In this document: positions 11,619-24,656 of the stretch, one piece after another
Layout: each line of letters begins with the position of its first letter
Position numbering within the stretch: the stretch's first letter is position 1
Assembly (NCBI GenBank): GCA_033065855.1
Contig: JAVXUO010002250.1
Span: 37,851-101,850, forward strand
Reading direction: 5' to 3'
Source of the DNA: Escallonia rubra
Taxonomy: Eukaryota; Streptophyta; Magnoliopsida; Escalloniales; Escalloniaceae
DNA length: 64,000 nt
The notes under the pieces: generated by a model
The model's input: only the letters and a program-made list of their open reading frames with translations
The model's database searches: none
Told to the model about the DNA's origin: nothing
Program-made: the position numbers and the translations under genes

Positions 11619-12346
11619 CTGAAAAAACTTGTAGCATCTAACTCCTCCCAAAAAAACCCTTCTCCATCTTTTCTCTTTTGAAGACCAGCTGCTGCCCCTT
11701 CCTCCTTCGGCTTCCATGGCTCTGAGGATGGAAGGAGAGGCCCTCACATCGGTCCTCCTTCTCCTGTTCCTTTTTCTCACGTCTTTTGTTCCCCCAACCT
11801 TGGCAAAACACCTGTGCCGTCATTCGCCACCACCCTCCTCCACCTACCGATCTCCCCCCATCGACAGATCGGGAGCCCTTTAACCACAATCTTACTCCCT
11901 CCCACTTGCTACCCACAAATCAGAAAGTTTTTTCCAGATCCGTCATGGTCGCCGGACTTCCGATCCGATTAGTTTGGGTTGACTCCTCTGACGCGGGTCC
12001 GATATGGCGGGATTGTGGCGGGAAGAGGACGGATCTAGATGAGATGGAGAACATCGTCTCCTTTCGAGCTTCGGATCATTCAGATCCGGCCTTGGGAACT
12101 CGATCCACCTCTCTTGGATCTGAAGAAAACCGCGGCAGTAATTATTAAACTGCCACTTCAAGTGACCCTTGGAATTGATGCCTCACTGCAGCTCTTCCAT
12201 TTGATCTGAATTTTGTAAATCCAACAATGGTAATTTTTTTCAATTTCTGTCAAGGCTATGTTGGCCAAACATTTGTTTGTACTCTTTAGGTTGTACTTGG
12301 CGTTCTAATTTAATGCAATTTCTGTTTCGACAAAAAAAATAAAAAT
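11619..12346 (+). mobile_element. Retroposon (short LINE-derived or non-autonomous), 728 bp
   Basis: The element lies between perfect 17-bp direct repeats and ends in an A-rich tail (ACAAAAAAAATAAAAAT). The 3' region, with TTTGTACTC, TTTAATGCA and a T-rich stretch before the tail, resembles plant L1-type 3' UTRs. Long variable target duplications plus an A tail are the hallmark of target-primed reverse transcription. The pyrimidine- and GC-rich 5' half has short open frames but no endonuclease or reverse transcriptase, so it needed enzymes from elsewhere. It could instead be a processed copy of a host transcript. Confidence 0.72.
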
Positions 12347-12363
12347 ACAGAGGTGTAATGTGC
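12347..12363 (+). repeat. Target site duplication, right
   Basis: This is the second copy of the 17-base repeat at 11602-11618. The two are identical, which suggests a fairly recent insertion. Confidence 0.85.
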
Positions 12364-14822
12364 AGTTGTGTTTTGCGTACCTAGAAGCCTAGAGGTCTCC
12401 TTTATATACGTCGGTCTGCTTCATATAGGCCAAGATTGGAAATCTAGCAGTGTGGGAGGATTAGGGTTCATGTTGGGCCCGTTCCTTAAGAGGCTGTTTC
12501 TTAGATTTTAATGAGGAGATCTGGAGGGTCAGTCAATGATTCTTGACCCACTTTGGTCGGTAAAACTGGGTATGACCGACCACCTTGGCACATGTTGGCG
12601 TAGCAAAATTCTATCCTCAGTTTGAGCCAAACCACAGGAACTTAAAGGCTTTGACCCTTTTTTTTTAGTACTATACAAACTTCATTACACTTCAAAAAGC
12701 AGTTACATCGCTTACAAATAAATTACAGACATAACAAATATCTACCCAAAGCCCCAACACACAGCCCCCGTAGCATCTTTTAGATTGTGTGTGTGTGTGT
12801 TGGGGGGGGTGGGCAAGGTCGACATGGGGCTTACTGAATTTGCACGAGTAAGGACGAACATATTAGCAACAAAGATGATCCAATAATTAACATTTCAGTA
12901 CTCGTGCAATGTGCATTATAACAACTAGCTTTATAGTATAAATCAGTAGTGGATTTATTTGTCGTTATCTAGATATGATGTTTGAGTATTTTTAAATTTT
13001 TTTTTTAACACAAATTTGAAAAAATATTAAAAATTTGAGAAAATCTGTTAGACGTTTTAGTCACGCATTACTTGTGAGCAAAAAGATAAGTTTTTCTTAC
13101 ATACTTAATTATTAAAAAAAAAACACTTGTCCCAATTTGGTTTTTTGAAGAAACTTTAAGAAGTATATAAGAGAACATTCATTGGCTTCTTAGTACCATG
13201 TGTTTGAGTCATAGATTCGCATGCGCAAGGAGGGAAGGACGACTTTATGAAACGTGCATATGCAGTGTGACAACATTTTGGTCTTTTTCCCAGAACTAAT
13301 ACGAGACAATCGTATGCTATTTGTATAATAAAATATAGCTGTTAGGCTACCCATGTTAATGCACAGTTATTGCCATTATTCTCACTAATTCCAATTTTTA
13401 TTACCCATAGTCTTATTTTTTATTGTAGCATTTTTTTTCATAAATGAGTTTGAGAATTAATCATTTCTAACATCTCATGAACAACTACTTCATATTAAAT
13501 GTTAGACCTCTACCTTATCTATAAAATAAGTCTTTTCTCATACTTTTCATACATACTAACTTGAGCTTTCTCTCTTTCACATTCTGATTTTTTATACACT
13601 TAAACTTGTGGACACTTAAGTAAAATACTTAAAGAAACTTATGCTTCATCCGTTTGTTCAGAATTACAAGTGATGCAACAGTTAGAGTTGGACTTTTTCA
13701 TTCGGGAGGCAACATGTTAAGAACTTTGCTACACCGGTGATAATATGAAGGAGCGCAAATTGTTTTAAGAGAGCGACCTAATCCGCTCTTCAGCCAAGCT
13801 AACTACTACCTTATTTGGGGATTTTTTTTTCCCTTGCATTTTCTTGTAAACACTTCTAACAATCTAAGACGATTCCGTGGCACATTCCATTACCACTTTG
13901 TCACTCTTGCTACTTACTCGAATGAGTTGAGTAAGCGATTCCATTTTGGTGGACAAAACTTTAAAAGGCGGGTTAGCAAAATAATGTTTATCTCAAGTTG
14001 ATAAAGGTGGTTTGCATTCTGATCGCCAAGAATCCAAGAAATAGATATAAAACATATCAATGAGAAAGAATTGGCGGAGCATGAGAACTATGTTGTGAAG
14101 TGGGAAAATGATGAAGAAGATTGTCGTAATTAGTTGTTAAATTTTCTTTCTGATGAGCTTCATGATTATTATGCTCACACTTAGAATTCTGCCCAAAAAT
14201 GTAAAAAGCAATGCAGGAAAAATACAATTTCGAGGAGGCAGGAAAAAAGAAGTATGCATGTTGCTGTTTTTTTCAACTACAAGATGTTGGAGAATATGAG
14301 AGATGTAGCTCAGATGCAAGACCTCCAAATAATTGTTCACATATCATTCCTGAAAAAATTCATGTAGATGAACAAATGGTCTAATAATAACGACAAATTG
14401 CCAAATTTGTGGAAAAGAATTCTAAAAAGGCCTCCGTCACAAGTAATCTGGATCGTCCATTGTGAACCTCACGGCGTGACTTTGAATTCGGGAGGAAACG
14501 AGAAAGTAAGGCAAAAAAAAATAAAAAAATGAAGCTCTTTTCAATAACACACATGTCCGAAGCCAACAACAACAATCAAGATAACGGTAATGATAAAGTT
14601 TAGAGATACACTCCCAAGGGTCTAAATAATTATCAACGGTAAATTAATTTTTTAAATGCTAGAGGCAAACATATAATAAAGCAAAAGGTTTCAAAAATCA
14701 TCGTGACCTGAAGATTTCATGGAAGACGGTCAGTCGTCGACGGTTGTTCAGGCAAGCCCTTCCAGGGGAGAAAACAGTAATTAACATGACAAGATGGAAA
14801 AAAGAAGGGGATGGCTTAGACC
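12364..14822. other. AT-rich intergenic region with decayed coding-like stretch
   Basis: No gene is supported. There is a short GT microsatellite followed by a G run at about 12.79-12.81 kb. From about 14.0 to 14.6 kb the + strand reads for short distances as charged, retroelement-like peptide interrupted by stops. It may be an old gag fragment but cannot be assigned. From about 14.70 kb the sequence is an inverted paralogue of 58.68-58.86 kb. Confidence 0.4.
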
Positions 14823-15156
14823 GAGTTTTTGTCCTTAATAATCTGTTTTTAAAACTTAATTACTCTATTTTGAACCTTATTTACCTATGTAGCCCTTTTT
14901 TGAAAATCACGGTTTCAAAGTGAAATTTCAAGGAAAGAAAACATGATTTGAAACAAAAATTTGTTTTGAAATTTTGCTTCCTAACAGAGATTTCATACGC
15001 TTTTTAAAGAAATATCGGTTTCAAACCACGTTTTCTTCCCTTAAAATCTTACTTTGAAATCCCGATTTTAAAAAAAGGCTACACAGGTAAATAAGGTTCA
15101 AAATGGAGTAATTAAGTAATTAAATTTTAAAAACAGATTATTAAGGGCAAAAACTC
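14823..15156. mobile_element. Mutator-type MITE, 334 bp
   Basis: The left end GAGTTTTTGTCCTTAATAAT and the right end, ATTATTAAGGGCAAAAACTC, are inverted copies, and the similarity continues for roughly 100 bases on each arm (ACTTAATTACT, TTGAACCTTATTTACCT). The 10-bp sequence GGCTTAGACC stands on both sides (14813-14822 and 15157-15166). The paralogous sequence on the other strand at 58726-58735 has this site once, with no insert. Long TIRs starting with GAG and a 9-11-bp target duplication fit the Mutator superfamily. There is no coding capacity. Confidence 0.78.
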
Positions 15157-15503
15157 GGCTTAGACCTCAAACTTTCTTTGTAGTAACAATGTTTGGAATG
15201 TGTGCAATCCCGGATGACAAAATAATAATAATATGTAGTAATAATAATAATAATCTCTAAGAAGTGGAACAAGGCAATGGAACTATGCACATAATTTCAG
15301 GGGTCTGCCGTAAAGCATGTACATATGTGTTGCTGCAATAAAAAAAACCACGTTAAATATATTTTGATGACGAAAGTTGCCGCAATAAATTCTAGTAATC
15401 ATGAAACATTAGTTAACTACTTTTAGCGGCTCGATATCTTGATTTATGACACTACTACTAAATCCACTATCTTTTTTTTTTACTTTTTAGTTAGACGATA
15501 AGT

Positions 15504-15740
15504 AGTATCCTTGGCCCATTTTTAATATTAACATAAACTAAATCCCTTCTCCGAACAATTTTAAATGTGCCCCGAGATCATGGGCAAATCTCTTGCATGA
15601 CCGGGGGGGGGGGGGGGGGGGGAGTATCCTTGGCCCATTTTTAATATTAACATAAACTAAATCCCTTCTCCGAACAATTTTAAATGTGCCCCGAGATCAT
15701 GGGCAAATCTCTTGCATGACCGGGGGGGGGGGGGGGGGGG
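15504..15740 (+). repeat. Recent tandem duplication with G20/G19 tracts
   Basis: A unit of about 118 bp occurs twice, 15504-15622 and 15623-15740. The copies look identical apart from the length of the terminal G run (20 against 19). Such runs can form G-quadruplexes and are prone to polymerase slippage. A very recent duplication or an assembly error are both possible. Confidence 0.85.
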
Positions 15741-17184
15741 ATCAGGCACCCCCCAACTTTTGAGAATTTTTTTTTCATATTTACACAAATGCCATTATCT
15801 TGAAACATTAATTAATTAGAGTTTTTTTTTGTTGTATTTTTCACTCTTTATGCTACTGGTCGTCATAATCTTCTTCTTTCTCATTTTCTTGCTGCATCTC
15901 CCTTCTTCTAAATTCTATATTTCAAATCTCCTGATCATGAAAAAACACGAATTGATCAAGGTTAGTTTTTTTCGAAGTTTAAATTCTTATAATATGTTAA
16001 CTTATACGTGACTATTGTACTCATACAATTAATAATCGCATTAGTAATTCATTTATAGAGTAAGAGTTAAACTTCTTCATGCAAGATTAGTAATTCGTTC
16101 TTGATTAACCTTGCCAAGTTAAATAAATCATTATGAGAAGCAAAATTAAATGATTAGTAGTCAAACTGAACAATTCTTTTATGTTAGTCATCAAATTTTG
16201 AATACATTTATGACCCCCCTCGATTAGACTTTCTGGATCTACCCCTGCCCAAGATCATCCGATAATAATCTATTACCACCAGACAAGTCCCTTGGGTTAC
16301 TACCAGTACTAATCCATAGTTCAATCACTTGTTGCCGGTATTAATAACACACAGCGCACCAGTGCACCTATAATTGCCACACAACACACTATAACAGTGG
16401 CCTACTACCATACTGCTAATCACCACTCTATTGACAGTAAAATGAACACACATAAGTCAAGTTAGTTGAAAAAATTATTATTAAAACCAGTCGCCGAAGA
16501 TATTTGCAGAAATGTTATTGGCAATATTTAGAACTGTAGCAAGAGAATCAATATCCCGAAGGTGAAAACAGAGCATCAAGACAGACCCCAATTGGTAATA
16601 ATAATTTGTCCCTGATTTCATATGGATTTCAGAAGTTTCAAATTTTTGCCATGGGTCAAAAGTTGTTTTTCATGAGGGACTTTTCAAAATTATTTCTGAG
16701 CAGGAATCTGCCGAGGATCACAGACCTAATGGGGCGTAATTGATATTCTATAGTATATGCTTATCAGTTTTGACCTTTGAATCACTTGGCAAACGTAAAG
16801 CTTTTTAGCAAATCTACACGTAGATTCACATTAACGTTAGTACTTTTCTAACGAGCTATTGTCATTTTTTCAAAAGTATTTGACATTTTTATCTGGAAAC
16901 ATAAGATATATATAAATACTATTGACGCTCCCGTGGGAAATGTTACATGCATGAGTTCATTGTTACTTGGTAGAATAATGCAAACAAAAACAAAAAGTAC
17001 TCCATGAGACTGCCATTTACCATCTTTGTCCAAAGCCCACCTCTTCGTTGGAAGTGATAATGCTGAAGTTACCATGCTTGTGGTCAGTTTTGGGAGGATC
17101 GATTCAAATCCTGTCTCGAATGCAGTGGGGAACGATGGCGCAAAGGTTGCTGCCCAACTAGATAAGTGGAATTGTGTGAAGAAT
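15741..17184. other. Intergenic DNA downstream of B2
   Basis: This is AT-rich DNA without a supported gene. At 16.32-16.47 kb it matches, inverted, 30.32-30.47 kb, and its end resembles 44.06-44.10 kb. From about 16.75 kb it is the shared B 3' flank. Confidence 0.5.
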
Positions 17185-20100
17185 TTACTGAGGCCGTCTT
17201 GGGCTTTCATTATCAGCATCGACTTGTACCAGTGTCTCCACTACTACTTCCATTGGTGGCCTAGTTTTGGGTTCAGTTCTAAGACATGCCAAAGCAAGCT
17301 GAGCAATGTGAACTGCCGCTTTAGAAGGATATTTTCCTTCCAACCTGGAGTCCATTATGTTCTTCAACTTTTTTCTACTAGCCAAAAAGGGTTTGGCCCA
17401 GTCAACCAAATTTTGCTGCCCACTTGGGCGTTTTAGATCAAGTGCCCTTAATCCTGTTAGCATTTCAACTAATACAACACCAAAACCGTAGACATCACTC
17501 TTCACGTACAAATGCCCTGTTTCATGAGTTTAATGCCAACATTATGACATGCCATTAATGTGTTTGAGCTCAATTTTTAAGAACAGGGCTACTAAAGCTC
17601 AAATGATTAAGAGGATTACCTGTAGCAATATACTCGGGAGCAGCGTAACCATATGTTCCCATAACACCAGTTGATACATGTGATTGACCAGCTGAGGGAC
17701 CCATTTTTGCCAACCCAAAGTCTGATAACTTTGCGTTATAGGACTGACAGAACAGCAGAAAACTCTTAGACTGGTTTAATGAGAAAATGAGTAGGTCATT
17801 TATATTGTTTGAACCAATTGCTGTAGAACTTACACCATCTAGCAGTATATTTGAGGCTTTGAAGTCTCTATAAATTACTTGTTTCTCAGATGTGTGCAAG
17901 AATGCCAGGCCCCGAGCGGCTCCTATCAACACCTTAATCCGCAAGTCCCATGGAAGCGGCTGAACAGCTGAGCCTCCTGCATCAAGGAAAGCAGAAAGAC
18001 ATGATATGTCAAGATTTTTGGTGAGAGTTTCATGGTGTGGTACAGCTCTTAAGTAAATCATTGTCTTACTTCCAAAAAGGTGGTCGTCCAAGCTGCCTTT
18101 CTGCATGAATTCATAGACAAGCAGTAGCTCTTTCTCCTCCCAACAGTATCCCAACAGTTTAACAAGGTTGGGATGAGATAACCTTCCGAGGAGTTTCAAC
18201 TCAGACTGCATGAATAAATGAATAAACATCAGCAGACAGGATTCAGTATAATTAGCAACGATCAGATAGTCCTTGCCAGGAATGAATATTCCATAGCATA
18301 GACTATTCCACAGTATATAGGCTGTAGGATATCAAGAAGTGGCTAATATCCAGCTCCCTTTTTGTCTACCCCCCACCCAACAAAAGAAAAAGCCCGGATG
18401 ATCCTGGGTCTCTTGGCATAGCACCAAGAGAGTTTATAAGCTAAACTAGCTGAAGCCCCAACAGTTTAGGAACATTGAACATTGCACATTGAAGTTTCTA
18501 AGAATGCATAAAAGATCATGCTAAATGTTCTAATTCACTACTTTAATCAATTATTTCGTATCCATTTGCCGCATGAAGGCTTGGAAGCACGATAATCTGT
18601 GTTTGTCTGCAGCTGATTCGGGATGAATATGAGAGGGCATGTAACATGCTTAGAATCACTTAACATTCGTAAAAAGCGGTGAAATTTGAGGTGTCCCTTG
18701 CCATAAAACTTACTTTGTAAATAGCAGAAGCTGTAATTTCTTAATCCTAAAATTACTTCACATTTCAACTCTCCAGCTGCAATCTGGATTTATATAGCAT
18801 GATAAATCAAAATTTGGCCCCATATTAATTAAGCTTTCAGCTGGCCGTAATACATTATAAAAATCAAGTAACTGCGGATCCCAAAACCAATTTGTAGTTG
18901 TCAATTACAATTAGGAACCCTGCAAAGCTATCAAATAAGAGTGTAACACATCTAAACTTTAAAGCATTAAATGAATAGAAGCCTGAGAACATGGCAATGC
19001 ATATGCAAATGACACTGTGGTTTCTTCTTAATTCAAAATAGTACAGATACCCCATCCCACCCACCACCACGGCCAATACAGGTGCACAAATTGAAACCTA
19101 CCTATCTATATCTATATATATATAAAAAGCTGAAGCCTTCGCTTAGAATCGCGACACGTAGGATTTTTAGAGCTCTATATTTACGCCACGTAAGACTTTT
19201 TAAGAGCATTCTCCTTCTGCCACGTAAGCTTCAACTCTGCATGTGGTAGTTCCCTAACTTAAGTGGGCTCTTTATATTTAGAGTCCAACTCTTTTGAATT
19301 AGATATATATAATCAAGAATCCTATTTGTTTTGGTATTCTTTTCCTTTCCTACTATATTTAACTCTTTCTTATAATTTATTATTAAAAAATTCGTAGGTC
19401 TACTTTACCCTATATTTGTAAACTTTATAAAATTAAGAAACTAATTTTACACCTTCTAAAACTCTACCTAATTAATATACTCATATATTAAGCCTTAATT
19501 TTGCTTATTAAAACCTCAAAAGTACTTTGAAATAACAATATAAAATCTCAAAAATATAAAGTGCGAAAATCATACCCTACTTACTAATTCTTTTTGTAAT
19601 TTTACAAAGTTTCATTCTAATCTATCATACAAATGTAGGCATAATCAATTAATTCGTAATTATTTTAACTTCATTTACATGTAAAACTTTTAATATACAA
19701 GGCTGTGTCTTTTTTACAGTACATCAAATATCAACTTAAAAATTAGGTATTGCAACTACAACAATATGTACCATTTGACAATAATTTAGCACTTCGCATT
19801 ATTAATTGGTTAACTTACTAGAATTTAATTTGATTAGTAGCACTTAAATAGACTTTTAATATGAAAAATATTTACAATCCTACTTCCTAAGTTTTTACAA
19901 TGGTTTTTACTAAACATTTTGTAGGTATATTTGGCCGAAGTTTTGTAAACCTTAACTATAAAACTGGAATATCAATTTTACATATTTTAAATCTCTATCT
20001 AATCAATCTATATTCTTATTAAGCCTTGAATTTTGACTAATAACACCTTAAAAGTACTTAAATATAACAAAATCAAATATGACAAATGTATACATGAGAA

Positions 20101-21378
20101 ACAGTAACTATCTTTTCTCTATACGGAACATACAAAACTTAGTTTTAATTCTATAACCTCAAACTCTTTTATAAGTCACATTCTCTAATAGACGCAGGAA
20201 AAAAAAAATCATACCTGATATGACTAAATTTTCAAAAGTACTTTAAGATATAAAAATAGCAAGCTACTCTAATTTTGCACTAAGTAACCTCACATTCTAA
20301 AAGTTCATCTCATCAACTAATTAAGGTATTAGGATTTAATTTGATTACTAAAGCTTAAATAAATTTTAAATTCAAAATAATGTTTCCAATAGTATGTGAA
20401 ATAAAAACCTAAACCAATATAGCTCATAAGTCTAAAATTATAATCATTTAAGCATATTATTTGATATAAACTCAATCAACCATTTACAGTCTATTTAACA
20501 ATAAGCATAAGCATAATCATCATTATATGATTATCTATCTCAATCTTTTTGCAAAATTTGTATTAACTATTATGACACTTTTTTGATAAATTTAGTTCAC
20601 TAATAACTGTAAAATGTACATATTAGGCCTTAAATTTCACTTTTAACATCTAAAAAAAAATTAAAACAACAACACAAAATATTACCAAGGTAAATTATGA
20701 AAATCATTTGTGAAATCTTAATATTAATACTTCATAAGATAAAAGATTTCTTCTTTTTTAATTGTTTGACCTCAATATTGTAAAGTGTTACATGGGTAAG
20801 AATAGTCTTCATTTTATAACTGTTTAACCTCAATCATATGCAAAACTTTTGTAAAACACTCTAAAAAATTTATAATGAATTAAGATAATCATTAGTACTA
20901 CATTGTACGCATATGTTTAAATTTATTGTCTTAGAAAGTCTTCAAAAATACATTAAAGCGAATGGTCAAAAAATCATCAAACATGACCTTGAAGAAAACA
21001 ATTACACACAGATATTGCCAATACATAATGCTATATAATCTATTTTTATAGGGTGTTTATTTGAAAATAAGTGAAATAGCTCAACGTGCTTTATTTTTTA
21101 TTACAAAGTTTCACGGCATGTTATAGTAAGTTAGTTAAGTCTACCCAAATATTTACTAAATAACGATTTGTGTCCTTTTTACCTTCTTTTATGAGTTTTA
21201 ATACAAATGACTCTCAATTGTATTCAATTTAATAATAGTCATCAACTACATCAGAATCATCCATAAAAATGGGAATGTTGATCAATGATGTGAACTGTAA
21301 AATGAAAAAGAAGAAAATGCCTACATTTACTTAGATATAATATTGATATAAAAAAGTTCATCCAACGGTTAATAAGTA

Positions 21379-21469
<91 letters not shown>

Positions 21470-22767
21470 TGATTTCTTGAATGTTTAAGCTCACTTTTTT
21501 TTGGTGCAAAACTAAAATTAGTTCTAACATTACCTTTAAAATGGAGTAAAATTATAATTTGATGTGCAATAATTGATTATTTATTGCATGCTTTACTTTT
21601 TGAATGTTTTATTTTGTATGTTTTAATATTACTATTATTAATAATTTTGAGTATATAAAAAAATTAAACGATTACAAACTATATGCAAATGTCCCCATTA
21701 AATTTTACAAATCTAAATTCAAAGACAATAAAAATTTTATAAGACACAAGTTTTTTTTTTTGTATATGTGTAAGTACGATAAGCTAGGCATGAGTAAAAG
21801 TTCTTCTCCATTTGACATTTCTTTTACTCAAATCACGTAGTAAAATATTATTTCTAGCAATACATGTTACATAATAATTAAAAGAGGATATAAAGAATTA
21901 GAAAATAAGAATGTTAGTGAAAACTAAATACATTTTCACTTTTATAGTAGTTTTAGATACATTGATATAATCTATTAGCATAGTGATGTATCAAAATGAG
22001 ATACATTTTCAGTATTTTACACAGTTTTGTCAATATAATTCTAATAGTATTAAGTAATGCTATTTGATTCGTGAAATCTATATTCATGAGTAATGTCAAT
22101 TATTATGATTATTCATCGATGCAGCGAAAGTCATTATATTTGTTATTATTTTGATTTAAAGCATTGTTAACTATATTATAATATATGATTAATGAGAAGT
22201 AAATTATATCTTAAACCGACCAAATAACATCTCTACCCGTGCATTTGCACGGGTCTATTAGCTAGTCTACTTAAACACAGATGCACACACACGTCTTAGA
22301 TGAGTTGGAGATCAATTACATTCAAGCATTATCCTAAAACAAGTTGAAGAAGAAATCAAATGGTAGTAACTAAGAAATGCATCAGACTCTTGATTCATTC
22401 AAATATAACTAAATGATAATTACAATAAGAAGTACCTTAAACTCTTTCAACCCTTGCTGGCCCTTGGAATGTAACCTCTTGATAGCAACTACAGATCCAC
22501 TTCCATTCCTCGAGTTTGCCATTTCAAGCCATCCCCTGTAAACTTTCCCAAAACCTCCTTCTCCCAACACCGTATCTTGTCTGAAATTCCTAGTTGCAAT
22601 CTTAAGTTGTGAGAGAGGGAAAATCTTTAAGCTGGGGACGGGCAAGATCTGCCCGGTGGGACACGCCTCATCACCTCGACTTGCTGTCGAGAATGCACTT
22701 TTCCCGGAGACGGCAACGTTGATACTGCCTGAAGATGCTGTGTTGCTAGTTGTCTGTGATATACGTA
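17185..22767 (-). CDS. Kinase B2: RLCK-VII (PBL-like) kinase, exons 2-6
   Basis: Exons in order of transcription: 22767-22436, 18205-18070, 17976-17834, 17743-17620 and 17516-17185. All junctions are GT-AG and all phases agree, giving about 355 residues. The kinase domain is complete: [45 protein letters not shown] and a normal C-lobe. The activation segment reads STGVMGT where B3 and B4 have STRVMGT. No first exon is visible. Aligning the upstream sequence with B1 shows that the exon-1 segment is missing, joined as CCGGTTG/TATTATG, so the N-myristoylation start is gone. The intron after exon 2 is about 4.2 kb because it holds a Helitron. With no start codon in place, the gene may be dead, may use a new first exon, or may be transcribed from kinase A2 upstream. 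Confidence 0.75.
19105..22265 (+). mobile_element. Non-autonomous Helitron, 3161 bp, in B2 intron 1
   Basis: The element starts with TC (TCTATATCTATATATATA). It ends with the hairpin CCCGTGCA-TT-TGCACGGG (22236-22253), 12 nt and the terminal CTAG, and it is inserted between A and T. The paralogous introns of B3 (about 50.77 kb) and B4 (about 62.82 kb) read CCTA/TCTACTTAAAC without the insert, so both ends are exact. It is very AT-rich, includes a long AT dinucleotide run, and shows no Rep/helicase gene. It is oriented opposite to B2. Confidence 0.92.
21384..21466. repeat. AT dinucleotide microsatellite
   Basis: This is an uninterrupted run of about 40 AT units inside the Helitron. Confidence 0.9.
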
Positions 22768-22996
22768 CTGAAACACAGAAGTACAGACCCAAAACAAAGA
22801 AATTAAGATCCAAAAAGATTAGAAAAGAAACAGGGTATCCGGTAAAGACCATCAAATAGCAGCTAAATGACTAACAATTTAAGTTCTTCAGAAAGAGAAG
22901 CAAAACTGCATAACAAGTTAAAAACAACTGCATGGGGATTTTGTTTCTACTATAATTGAGTCTGCCTGCCCGAGATTTGCAGACCAACTAAACTAA

Positions 22997-23615
22997 GGCC
23001 CTGTTCGTTTCACAGAAATCGTTTTCCGAATTTTCTGGTGTTTGGTGCGTGAAAATCATTTTCCGGTGTTTGGTGCATGTATAAGATTTTACAACGAAAA
23101 ATGATTTTCAATCAACTTGTTTTGAAGAACAAAATGTCGGAAAACCACTTACTGACACACACCCACACCCGCACCCACCTACTACCTACACACATGCGTG
23201 AGCGCGCACGCGCACACTGACACGCCTGGGCGCGCACGAACCCACACACCCACATACCGCACTGCCCACACACCCACACCCGCACCCACCCACTACCTAC
23301 ACACACACACATTGACACCCGCACACATACACACGCACCCACCCACTACCCCCCCCCCCCCCCACACGCATCCGCACACACACACACGCAAATACACAGC
23401 CATGAAGCAAATGATTGACCCATCATATCATCCGATGCCCAAGCAGCGAAAATAGTGAAAAACATATCTTTTTTTGGTATAGATATTTGTATTATTGCAC
23501 AACACCCAAGCAATGTAAAATTTATGAAAATGTTTTCATGAACTCCTATTTTCTGGAAAGCATACTCCGGAAAAAGTATTTTCCGGAAAGCATTTTCCGT
23601 GAAACAAACAGGGCC
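22997..23615. mobile_element. Tourist-type MITE (PIF/Harbinger), 619 bp
   Basis: The terminal inverted repeats are GGCCCTGTTCGTTTCAC and, on the other arm, GTGAAACAAACAGGGCC, flanked by TAA (22994-22996 and 23616-23618). The paralogous site upstream of B3 (about 51.50 kb) has no insert. Subterminal motifs around TTTTCCGGAAA repeat in both arms. The centre (about 23.15-23.40 kb) is a CA-rich low-complexity tract, so the long frames across it are not genes. TAA duplication and the ends fit PIF/Harbinger. Confidence 0.85.
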
Positions 23616-24349
23616 TAAGAGTAATATTCAGTAGCTATTTTGGACCCACAAAAAAAATAAAAATAAAAATATCTAGATCAAGAAAGTAGAGGAAATTATT
23701 GAAACATTGACAAAAAAAGCTACATAATTACTAAACACAAGTTATTCCGGCAGTGGAAATTGAAAAAACCTAGTTGGTTGGTTCTGCCAGGAAGAACCTG
23801 AATTGGGATCAAACAAAAAGTTACTTCAAACCAAGGATAGCAAAAATGAGATGCAAGCACATCGAATTAAATGAAATTGAGTAGCTACTTATGAACAAGA
23901 AATAATACCCAAATCAAGAAACTAGAATAAATTAGTAAAGCCACATAATACAACCGGGGTAGTCGTTGGTATAGTATTCTAAAGCACTATTTCTGGCAAC
24001 AAACAATTCATGTACACTTTTAAGACGTATACAGGTTAAATATTGTAGGTAGTGCACAAAGATAAGATGCACAACACCGTGCTACCGCTGAATTAATCAG
24101 CTCGAACTAGATAATGGCGAAATGGGAGCCGATGCAAATATGACCATTAATTTCCATAACCTAAAGCAGAAGTTCATGGAATCCCTGCGTTGCTCAAACT
24201 CAAGATTTGCCAAAGCGACTGGACTAAGGCCAGCTAAGGAGGCTATATTTTCACTGATGATTTGCTCAATATATTCTATCCATGTCATGTCACCATTCTC
24301 AAGTTTTTTTATCTTTGGTGGTTGTCAAAGTATACTGACCACATCCGAA
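23616..24349 (-). other. Spacer between kinase A2 and kinase B2
   Basis: This is conserved spacer, also seen in unit 3 (about 51.5-52.2 kb) and, in reverse, in unit 1. Around 24.10-24.29 kb the minus strand keeps the remains of the candidate A C-terminal exon. No separate gene is supported. Confidence 0.5.
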
Positions 24350-24399
24350 TCAAGCAGTCCCCGTTGCTCTTATTCTCTTAGGCAGCTTTTTAATTGGTC
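24350..24399 (-). other. Candidate C-terminal exon of kinase A2, truncated
   Basis: After an acceptor (TTTGTAG) the reading frame, in phase with the donor of A2, gives 15 codons and a TGA (24352-24350). In A1 the same exon runs for about 100 codons. The stop comes from a local length change (CTGCTTGATTCGG against CTGGATTCGG). Confidence 0.4.
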
Positions 24400-24656
24400 C
24401 TACAAAGAGGTCAAAAGCAAAGTAAGATACATAATTTAGTACACGTTTCAATTCTAATTCGTTAAATAAACTAAATATACTAAACTGCAAAATTATGCAA
24501 TCTAAAAGAAGGATTAGTTTGCTCATCTAAGTGCCCTCCCTACCCAAATTACTCACATCGAACAAAAATGAAGATTTAAGTGCTGCATCTAGAAATTTAT
24601 TTAGAAAGCCGCGAAGCAATATTTTGCGACTAGTTGACGTCCAATCAGTTATTATC

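Noticed and set aside
23112-23455. Open frames in a CA-rich tract
   Set aside because: Low-complexity interior of the Tourist-type MITE; no codon signal.
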